Below, piece by piece: positions 14,949 to 20,753 of a stretch of DNA of 20,753 nucleotides. Source of the stretch: a virus. The translations under genes were made by a program, and so were the position numbers. Location of the stretch: positions 1 through 20,753 of IMG/VR virus record IMGVR_UViG_3300009496_002427; one strand, written 5' to 3'. Each line of letters begins with the position of its first letter. Position 1 is the first letter of the stretch. The notes under the pieces are model-generated. The model was not told the DNA's origin and did no database searches. It saw nothing but the letters and a program-made list of their open reading frames with translations.

Positions 14949-15921
14949 GATATTTAGAAGGACAGTAAAGGACAGACGTAGGGGTGCCAGTTGGGATCTG
15001 TTACAACACATGGCCACGGGTATAAGGGCATGTGGCGATGAACCTGTTATTGTCAATGAAAACAAAGTTGGTCCATGGGATAAAAATGAGATGGAGCCCA
15101 CTGCACCTATCGGTTGCATGTTTGGATATGGCGGTACTAATCAAATGCATCACACCAAAGGGAGAAGAAGAGATCTAGTGGAACGTGCCAAGAAGAAAGG
15201 CATACACATAATAACATTTGACGGTGGAATACTTTCTAGCTTTGGCAACACTATAACTGATCCAAATCATCACTGGCGTGTAGCACTGTACTCACCCATG
15301 AACAACGGAAACTTCCTGAGCGACAACAGTCCTCCTGACAGATGGCAACGTATGAAAAAGCTATGGAACATAAACTATGCCCCATGGAGAAAGTCAAACC
15401 AAGATGATCCAATACTGTTTGTGCTACAACCACAGGACAACTGGAGCATGAACGAACTAGATCCCATCAAGTGGTTCAATGATGTGTATGATAAACTGAG
15501 ACCCGCTACCGACAGGAAATTCATAGTGAGGCCACATCCTAACCATGTTGCCGCAATGGAGAAAAGAATAGATGAATTCCCCGCAGATGTACAGGTGGTG
15601 ATAGGACAGAAATTTTTCAAGGGAGATGAGAAAAAGCATTACAGATTCAATTACCAAGACGCATTAAATAATTGTCATGCTGTTGTTACTCACAATTCTA
15701 CTGCCTGCATCGACTCTTGCGTTCGTGGAATACCTACCTTTTGTACCTCAGATCTTGCACTCGCTTGGCCTGTAGCAAACAAAGATCTTAATAATATAGA
15801 AACACCAGAATATCCTGACAGGGATCAGTGGGTGTACGATCTCGGATACAAACAATGGACAGAGGCAGAGATAAAAGATGGTACCGTATTCAAGAGATTT
15901 AAAAAGAAATTAGGATTATAA
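14938..15921 (+). CDS. GT-B-like glycan transferase, paralogue A3
   Basis: ATG 14938 (327 residues) is preferred over ATG 14932: it leaves 9 nt after AAGGA and aligns with the MKV start of the 18540 protein. Motifs in order: MFGYGGTNQMHH (61-72) and IITFDGG (91-97), which look like the end of an N-terminal Rossmann half; LFVLQPQDNWS (160-170); ATDRKFIVRPHPN (190-202) with an intact RPHP; CHAVVTHNSTACID followed by RGIPTF (246-268); and LGYKQWTEAE near the C terminus. RPHP plus the Ser/Thr loop is the feature of capsule and CDP-glycerol-type transferases. It lies between the FkbM-like gene and asnB. Donor and acceptor are unknown. Confidence 0.75.
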   Translation: MKVEIFRRTVKDRRRGASWDLLQHMATGIRACGDEPVIVNENKVGPWDKNEMEPTAPIGCMFGYGGTNQMHHTKGRRRDLVERAKKKGIHIITFDGGILSSFGNTITDPNHHWRVALYSPMNNGNFLSDNSPPDRWQRMKKLWNINYAPWRKSNQDDPILFVLQPQDNWSMNELDPIKWFNDVYDKLRPATDRKFIVRPHPNHVAAMEKRIDEFPADVQVVIGQKFFKGDEKKHYRFNYQDALNNCHAVVTHNSTACIDSCVRGIPTFCTSDLALAWPVANKDLNNIETPEYPDRDQWVYDLGYKQWTEAEIKDGTVFKRFKKKLGL

Positions 15922-15922
15922 T

Positions 15923-17677
15923 ATGTGTGGCATTTATGGAATAACAGCAAAGGATCCAGAGTTTATACAAAGCTTCATAGATATTTGTAAGCACAGAGGA
16001 CCAGATGGAGAAAGTGTTTGGACATCTGACACAGTAACTTTAGGACACAATCTTTTAAGTATAATGGCATCACCGGACCAGTCACAACAGCCGTGGAAGA
16101 CACCCAAGGGCAACATGCTTGTGTATAATGGGGAAATATTCAACTATTACGAATTAAAACAGAAACACACAAACTTTGTGGACACGACAGGATGTGACAC
16201 AGAATTACTTGCATGGGGATTAGATACATTTGGTTTAAACTTTATTGATGAGATAGATTCAATGCATGGTTTCGCATACTACGAAGTGGCCAAAAAACAA
16301 ATCACTCTGAGTAGGGATCATGCCGGTATCAAACCTGTGTACTATGCAGAAATAGACCAAGGACTAGTGTTTGGATCCGAGATAAAAGGCATGCTTGATA
16401 AAGTTCCGGGCTCACACACAGTTGATAAACTGGCCATGAGTTGCCTTGCATACACGGGGATCAATGCCACACGTAACACTTGTTTTAGTGGGATAAAAAA
16501 ACTGTTGGCTGGTGAGACTAAAGTTTACAACATAGCAAATAAAAAATTTATAGAAACAAAAAGAATATTCATAAAGCCAACAAGCGATCATTACTTTGCT
16601 CCTATTGAGTTTAAGAAAATGGCAAAGAAGACTGTGGAGATGTGTAGCATAGGACAAAGGAAGATAGGTGTGTTCTTAAGTGGTGGTCTAGATTCAAGTC
16701 TAATTGCACATGAGCTAAACAAATTAAAAAAGCCTGCTGTAACATTTACGAATATGATGAGACCAAATATCGTAACAGAGGAAGATTTCAATAGCGATGC
16801 GAATGCGGCCGGGGAGCTGGCAAAGGTAGAAGGCTATCAACACCTGGTGGTTAAAGTCACACCAGATACTGTCGTAAACAGTTGGAATGATTCAATATAC
16901 TACATGGAGCAACCCATGTACAACCAGAGTGTTGCCATGTACTACTACACGAACAAAGTTCTGCACGACAACAGTATAGTGGTCACAATGGCCGGCGACA
17001 TGGGGGACGAAATACTGGGCGGATATCCCAAGTACTGGAAACTAAAGCAGGCAGAATATCTTGAAAGAATGATTGGCAAGAAACAAATAGAATCGTGGGA
17101 CGATGTGTTAACATTATGGATGCAGAGAATTAAACGTCCACTGGCAGGATTCATGATGGGTGGTACCCTCTCAAAGAAAGATGTATTTGAAGAACTAAAG
17201 AAATGTTATCCGGATGACTTGTGGAATCCCAAAGATCCTGTAGCTTCTTACATGGCACTGGACTGTGTCACACAGGTACCGGAGGAGTTCTTTATGAGAA
17301 ATGATAAATTTGGAATGGCATTTGGCATGGAAGGCAGATTCCCTTTGGCAACAAAGATGTTTATGCAGTACTGCATGAGTATACCTAGTTTCCAAAAAAT
17401 TGGGATTGAAAAATTTCAAACAAAATTGCCTACTAAAAGAGCCTATGAAAATGTATTGCCAGAGATAATAATTAAAAAGGAAAAAACAGGTTGGACAGTG
17501 CCGCTGGGCTATTGGTTAGCAAAAGGCCGAAGCACAAGGCTAACTGATTTTTACAACAATGCATTAAAAGATAAGGGCGGCCTGGGTATTATAAAGGCCA
17601 GTGCCAAAGCAGGGAAGTCGTTGGTGCCATCGTGGATAGTAAGTGATTGGATAAAAAAATATAAAATGAAAATATGA
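15923..17677 (+). CDS. asnB: Asparagine synthase-type glutamine amidotransferase
   Basis: The 584-residue protein has the full AsnB architecture. The N-terminal glutaminase domain has the nucleophile Cys2 (MCGIYG), HRGPDGE (24-30), NGEIFN (69-74) and CDTE (91-94). The synthase domain has the ATP-pyrophosphatase loop FLSGGLDSS (251-259) and a later GDMGDEILGGY segment. It uses glutamine and ATP to amidate a carboxylate. In free metabolism that makes asparagine. In O-antigen clusters AsnB homologues make sugar uronamides or amidate aminoacyl groups, which would fit its place between two GT-B-like/GT-A genes here. The ATG cannot lie further downstream because Cys2 must be exposed after Met removal. 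The stop overlaps the next gene (ATGA). Family secure; substrate open. Confidence 0.92.
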   Translation: MCGIYGITAKDPEFIQSFIDICKHRGPDGESVWTSDTVTLGHNLLSIMASPDQSQQPWKTPKGNMLVYNGEIFNYYELKQKHTNFVDTTGCDTELLAWGLDTFGLNFIDEIDSMHGFAYYEVAKKQITLSRDHAGIKPVYYAEIDQGLVFGSEIKGMLDKVPGSHTVDKLAMSCLAYTGINATRNTCFSGIKKLLAGETKVYNIANKKFIETKRIFIKPTSDHYFAPIEFKKMAKKTVEMCSIGQRKIGVFLSGGLDSSLIAHELNKLKKPAVTFTNMMRPNIVTEEDFNSDANAAGELAKVEGYQHLVVKVTPDTVVNSWNDSIYYMEQPMYNQSVAMYYYTNKVLHDNSIVVTMAGDMGDEILGGYPKYWKLKQAEYLERMIGKKQIESWDDVLTLWMQRIKRPLAGFMMGGTLSKKDVFEELKKCYPDDLWNPKDPVASYMALDCVTQVPEEFFMRNDKFGMAFGMEGRFPLATKMFMQYCMSIPSFQKIGIEKFQTKLPTKRAYENVLPEIIIKKEKTGWTVPLGYWLAKGRSTRLTDFYNNALKDKGGLGIIKASAKAGKSLVPSWIVSDWIKKYKMKI

Positions 17678-18543
17678 GATACAAAGTAATAACAACATTC
17701 AAACCTGGTGATTGGGACAGATACGCAAGACGCATGGTGCAGTCTGTTATAGACCGATGGCCCGACGTTGACCTCACAGTATACTACGAAGGGCAAGGAC
17801 CGTATTTCGATCACCAAAGAGTCACATGGGTAGACATAGACAAAGCAAACCCAAAACTGCATAAGTTTAGAGAGCATTACAAAAACGATCCTGTGGCCAT
17901 GGGCAAACTTGATGAGATCCCGGGCGGTGTGAGACGTTCGGCTAGGCTTGCGACAGAGGGTGGTCTCGATGCAAAGAAAGAATCATACCTGTGGAACGCT
18001 GTTAAGTTCAGTTACAAGGTATCCTGTGTTACACACGCAGTCAAGACGTATACCGATTACGATTACGTGATATGGATAGATGACGATACATACACATTCC
18101 GAGATATACCTATGCAATTCATAGAAAGCATATGTCCTAACGATACACTGGTAACATACCTAGACAGAGAAAATGATCGTGGCAGTAACAAATATCCAGA
18201 GTGTGGACTGGTATGTTACAACATGAAACACAAATTGATACAAAATTTTGTTAACGACTGGGAACAACTTTACACGTCGGCTGATATATTCAAACTGTTG
18301 GAATGGCATGATTCATATGTGTTCTGGCACCTGACAAAGGAATACAGGCAGAAGCATTCAGCAAAAGTACACGACATAGGATATTCAAAAGGTGTAAAAG
18401 GACATCATGTGTTTGTAAACAGCGAGCTCGGACAATACATAGATCACTTCAAGGGTGATCGAAAAAGGGCTAGAAGTTCCAAGGGAGAAGACATCAGGAA
18501 GACACCAGACATGCAAAAGATCGACTACTGGAGTAAGAAATGA
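17674..18543 (+). CDS. GT-A fold glycosyltransferase-like protein
   Basis: The 289-residue protein begins with the strand YKVITTFKPGDWDRY. It holds a DxD-type motif in VIWIDDDTYTF (residues 132-142, D136-D138), preceded by YTDYDYV as in GT-A enzymes that use nucleotide sugars. YPECGLVCYNM (174-184) and EWHDSYVFWHL (210-220) resemble the conserved acceptor-side blocks of phage and eukaryote-like GT-A transferases. GHHVFVN and QYIDHFKGDRK near the C terminus supply the usual His. No signal peptide or membrane segment is seen. Both ends share ATGA overlaps with neighbours, so it is translationally coupled to asnB and A4. The GT-A class is likely; the numbered family is not assigned. Confidence 0.8.
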   Translation: MRYKVITTFKPGDWDRYARRMVQSVIDRWPDVDLTVYYEGQGPYFDHQRVTWVDIDKANPKLHKFREHYKNDPVAMGKLDEIPGGVRRSARLATEGGLDAKKESYLWNAVKFSYKVSCVTHAVKTYTDYDYVIWIDDDTYTFRDIPMQFIESICPNDTLVTYLDRENDRGSNKYPECGLVCYNMKHKLIQNFVNDWEQLYTSADIFKLLEWHDSYVFWHLTKEYRQKHSAKVHDIGYSKGVKGHHVFVNSELGQYIDHFKGDRKRARSSKGEDIRKTPDMQKIDYWSKK

Positions 18544-19412
18544 AAGTAAGTTGCTTTACAGATCATGGACCACTGAACTCCAAACCTGTGTTCGAGGCGT
18601 TTATAAAAAGTATGAGGCAGGCCGGAGACACTGTGTTTGAGAACAAGGACGACGGACAGTGTGACGTGGCAGTGATATGGTCAGTGCTGTGGCAGGGCAG
18701 GATGGCCAAGTATCGTAACATATGGGACACTTACAGGAAAAAAAATAAACCTGTTGTTGTGCTAGAAGTAGGTGGCATAAAAAGAAATGAGACTTGGAAG
18801 ATAGGAATCAATGGTATAAACAGAGAAGCCGACTTCCACAATGACAACGTGGGAGGAGAACGTTGGGGGAAATTTAATGTGGAACTGAAGCCATGGAAGC
18901 AGACGGGCGAAGACATAATCATTTGTGGACAACACACCAACAGTCATCAATGGAGGAACAATCCACCGATGTCGGCATGGTTCGATCGACAGATCACGGA
19001 GATCAGGAAGTACACGGACAAGCCCATCATCATCAGGCCGCATCCTAGGAATCACGTTGCAATAGACACTACAAAATACAAGGATGTAAAAATAGTAGGA
19101 CCTAAAAGGGATAGGAACACATACGACGACACAGACCTTGCAGAGAGATTGAAGTCAGCATGGGCAGTGGTCAGCCATTCAAGCAACCCTGCCATGACGG
19201 CAGTGTTCTCAGGCATACCTGTTTATGTTTCTGAGGCCAGCCTGAGCTACGACGTTGGTAATAAAACATTTGAAAACATCAACAATCCTGACATGCCTGA
19301 TAGACAAAACTGGGCAAACAAGCTATCATACACTGAATGGTGGACAGATGAAATAGAGCGGGGACTGCCATGGAAGAGAATTAGAAAGAGACTGGAGGAG
19401 AAATATCTATAA
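18540..19412 (+). CDS. GT-B-like glycan transferase, paralogue A4
   Basis: The 290-residue protein is the fourth member of the paralogous family. It starts MKVSCFTDHG, has DVAVIWSVL (42-50) and VVVLEVGGIKRN (72-83) in the N-terminal half, then EDIIICGQHTNSHQW (124-138), KYTDKPIIIRPHPR (157-170) with intact RPHP, SAWAVVSHSSNPAMTA followed by SGIPVY (207-229), and LSYTEWWTDEIERG near the C terminus. It pairs best with the 14938 protein in motif content, since both keep RPHP and a free EVGG/FDGG segment. It begins inside the preceding stop (ATGA) and ends inside the next start (TAATG). It is likely a cytosolic glycosyl or polyol-phosphate transferase. Confidence 0.75.
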   Translation: MKVSCFTDHGPLNSKPVFEAFIKSMRQAGDTVFENKDDGQCDVAVIWSVLWQGRMAKYRNIWDTYRKKNKPVVVLEVGGIKRNETWKIGINGINREADFHNDNVGGERWGKFNVELKPWKQTGEDIIICGQHTNSHQWRNNPPMSAWFDRQITEIRKYTDKPIIIRPHPRNHVAIDTTKYKDVKIVGPKRDRNTYDDTDLAERLKSAWAVVSHSSNPAMTAVFSGIPVYVSEASLSYDVGNKTFENINNPDMPDRQNWANKLSYTEWWTDEIERGLPWKRIRKRLEEKYL

Positions 19413-20173
19413 TGACTATTTTAAGAAACTTGCCTGGTGCAAGACAATCGTTGGATCCCATTGAATGGAAACCCTACGAGGGAGAGACAGTCAACACACA
19501 CCTAACAATACGTAAGGGAAAGAAGATCCAGGAGACTGCCTACTATGAGGACCGAGTCAAGGCAGTGCCACGTGGCAATGCATACTGCATAGGAAATGGT
19601 CCTTCACGTAAAGGATTTGATCTTAACAGATTGAAGGCAACAGGACAGACGTATGGATGTAATGCACTGTACAGAGATTTCATTCCTGACTTTATTTTTT
19701 CAATAGACTCACCGGTGACATTAGAAATGGTCAAAGAGAAAGTTTATGAGAAGTGTATACACTACACCCCCTCGCTGGAAGTCAATCGTTATCCAAAGGG
19801 TGGCCCATCACACCTACACCTGATCCCAAACAATCCACACTGGATATGTGGTAACCAGGCCATATGGACAGCGGGTGTCCATGGACACAAGAACATATAT
19901 CTACTGGGATTTGACTTTAGGGAGTTTGGCAAGGATCAATTGAACAACATCTACCAAGGCACAGAGAACTACGGCGAGAGACACAACGACACAGTGTTCT
20001 CTGGTTGGCTGAAACAGTTTCGTGACATGTTGAAGCTAAGACCATATGTCAACTACATCATGGTACACGACAACCCACCGGAGTATATGCACAACGTACA
20101 GACAGGCACCGACTTAGGCAACAGTAAAATTATAAGTTACAAAGAGTTTGAAAAGGTATTAGCACCTAGCTAA
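19412..20173 (+). CDS. GT42 sialyltransferase / DUF115-like Rossmann protein
   Basis: The 253-residue protein has the motif order of GT42 sialyltransferases and related DUF115 proteins. CIGNGPSRKGFDLNRLK (59-75) is the nucleotide-binding loop. TYGCNALYRDF (80-90) matches the CN-x-x-Y segment. ICGNQAIWTAGVHGHKNIYLLGFDF (within 145-169) matches the region that in Campylobacter Cst-type enzymes precedes the IYLxGIDF strand. H191, in the ERHND segment shortly after, stands where the catalytic His of those enzymes would fall. An N-terminal stretch of about 50 residues is extra. The upstream GGAGGAG before the ATG is a good ribosome-binding site. It ends the operon, overlapping the convergent gene by 15 bp. 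The donor could be CMP-activated, but no CMP-sugar synthase is in the window. Confidence 0.65.
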   Translation: MTILRNLPGARQSLDPIEWKPYEGETVNTHLTIRKGKKIQETAYYEDRVKAVPRGNAYCIGNGPSRKGFDLNRLKATGQTYGCNALYRDFIPDFIFSIDSPVTLEMVKEKVYEKCIHYTPSLEVNRYPKGGPSHLHLIPNNPHWICGNQAIWTAGVHGHKNIYLLGFDFREFGKDQLNNIYQGTENYGERHNDTVFSGWLKQFRDMLKLRPYVNYIMVHDNPPEYMHNVQTGTDLGNSKIISYKEFEKVLAPS

Positions 20174-20635
20174 ACGTAATCCTGCACGTCTAAATTTTTC
20201 TTTCCAAGCAAAGAAATTAGCGTTGTGATTAGAATAGGGATCCTGCAACCAAGCCATCTGATATAAGTGTACCATCTCGTGTGCTAATGTTTCTATAAAG
20301 TCTTTCCATTTAGGAAACCTATTGTTTATTTCAATGTAGTAGTCAACTTCTATATGATATGGAATTACCCTCTGATCGAACTTCCCTTTGGGTGTTTTCC
20401 TGTTATCCCAATTGGCCACACATCTGCCCCAATCACAGTGTAATCTCTTTACCAACAATGGTACCATTGGTAATCTATTGTTGAAGAGACCATTGTTCAT
20501 GACTTTGAACCAGTGATATGCCTGTTGTTCTGTAGGTCTGAAATCAACTATATTTTTGTGCCTAGTCTGGGTGTTTTCCAACCTGACCTTTAGTTGTTTC
20601 CTAACATTTACCTTTTTATTTTTATACTTTTTCAT
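20159..20635 (-). CDS. SprT-like zinc metallopeptidase
   Basis: I chose ATG 20635 (158 residues); a TTG 18 bp upstream is in frame. The catalytic motif is LAHEMVHLYQ with HEMVH at residues 119-123. The third zinc ligand is probably H137 in DPYSNHNANFFAW, the usual SprT spacing. The N-terminal 35 residues are strongly basic. The C-terminal zinc ribbon of bacterial SprT is missing: the protein ends about 20 residues after the third ligand. The eukaryotic relative Spartan removes DNA-protein crosslinks, which would suit a phage replication region, but the target here is unknown. It converges on the glycan operon and diverges from the gene at 20690. Confidence 0.85.
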   Translation of the reverse strand: MKKYKNKKVNVRKQLKVRLENTQTRHKNIVDFRPTEQQAYHWFKVMNNGLFNNRLPMVPLLVKRLHCDWGRCVANWDNRKTPKGKFDQRVIPYHIEVDYYIEINNRFPKWKDFIETLAHEMVHLYQMAWLQDPYSNHNANFFAWKEKFRRAGLRLARC

Positions 20636-20637
20636 GG

Positions 20638-20665
20638 TTGACAGTATTACCAATTATGCTATACT
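20638..20665 (+). promoter_or_regulatory. Strong sigma70-type promoter candidate
   Basis: TTGACA (20638-20643) is a perfect -35 hexamer. TATACT (20660-20665) follows after 16 bp; a perfect TATAAT overlaps at 20665-20670 but would give a 21-bp spacer. It begins 3 bp behind the SprT start codon and points rightwards to the partial gene at 20690. It looks like a host-polymerase (early) promoter. Confidence 0.65.
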
Positions 20666-20689
20666 ATAATAATAATTATCTAAAATCAC

Positions 20690-20753
20690 ATGGACAATAT
20701 GCACACAGATTTGCCAAAAACAATTAACGAAGCACTTAAAATACTAGCATATA
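20690..20753 (+). CDS. Start of a further gene, cut by the window end
   Basis: An ATG at 20690 opens a frame that remains open to the window end (21 codons; MDNMHTDLPKTINEALKILA). A second in-frame ATG is at 20699. It lies about 20-25 bp beyond the -10 of the promoter candidate, so the transcript leader would be short. No clear Shine-Dalgarno sequence is seen. Too little is visible to suggest a function. Confidence 0.45.
   Translation, partial: MDNMHTDLPKTINEALKILAY

Noticed and set aside
15917-15924. TATAATAT at the start of asnB as a late promoter
   Set aside because: The bases are the stop codon of the preceding gene and the asnB ATG itself, so the match is explained by coding sequence.
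20159-20173. TTAGC/GCTAA inverted repeat at the convergent junction as a terminator
   Set aside because: The stem is only 5 bp, AT-rich and without a T-run; too weak to call.
5079-20173. DNA hypermodification system like T4 DNA glucosylation as the main explanation
   Set aside because: No pyrimidine hydroxymethylase, base kinase or known DNA glucosyltransferase is seen in the window; it remains possible but has less support than surface or protein glycan decoration.

Overview
The window looks like part of a low-GC marine T4-like myovirus (the cyanophage / pelagimyophage kind). The evidence is a T4 recombination core: gp32 single-strand binding protein, UvsX recombinase and UvsY mediator, in that order on the + strand. 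Genes are packed tightly, with ATGA or TAATG stop-start overlaps at most junctions. No rRNA, tRNA, IS element or CRISPR array is visible. The host (SAR11 or a picocyanobacterium) cannot be decided from the sequence.

Layout. (1) 1-1627: the 3' part of a long, charged phage protein of unknown role, then a 141-bp leader region with a good sigma70-type promoter, a late-promoter-like octamer and a tandem decamer repeat in front of gp32. (2) 1628-5082: gp32, a strong hairpin, then uvsX, a small acidic protein, uvsY and a HAD phosphatase as one + strand run. (3) 5079-6815: the run continues without a break into a GT8-like glycosyltransferase, an orphan protein and a 2-oxoglutarate-oxygenase-like protein. 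(4) 6793-11410: a convergent minus-strand operon of six genes, read from the right as SGNH hydrolase, GT-B-like transferase, SGNH hydrolase, FkbM methyltransferase, NAD-dependent epimerase and GT-A transferase. (5) 11411-11443: a 33-bp divergent intergenic region carrying a perfect palindrome with TATAAT on each strand. (6) 11444-20173: a nine-gene + strand operon: GT61 transferase, 2OG-Fe(II) oxygenase, GT-B-like transferase, FkbM methyltransferase, GT-B-like transferase, asparagine-synthase-type amidotransferase, GT-A transferase, GT-B-like transferase, and a GT42/DUF115-like protein. (7) 20159-20753: a minus-strand SprT-type metalloprotease and, behind a near-consensus promoter, the start of another + strand gene.

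The central feature is a glycan-tailoring island of about 15 kb and 18 genes (5079-20173) joined directly to the replication/recombination genes. Four of its genes form a paralogous GT-B-like family. There are two each of FkbM methyltransferases, DxHP-type SGNH hydrolases and 2OG-oxygenase-like proteins. All products look soluble. No flippase, polymerase, priming glycosyl-phosphate transferase or other membrane protein is seen. The island therefore more likely decorates an existing acceptor (host surface glycan, lipid-linked intermediate, virion protein, or conceivably DNA) than builds and exports a polymer. That function is inference; the gene families are read directly from motifs.
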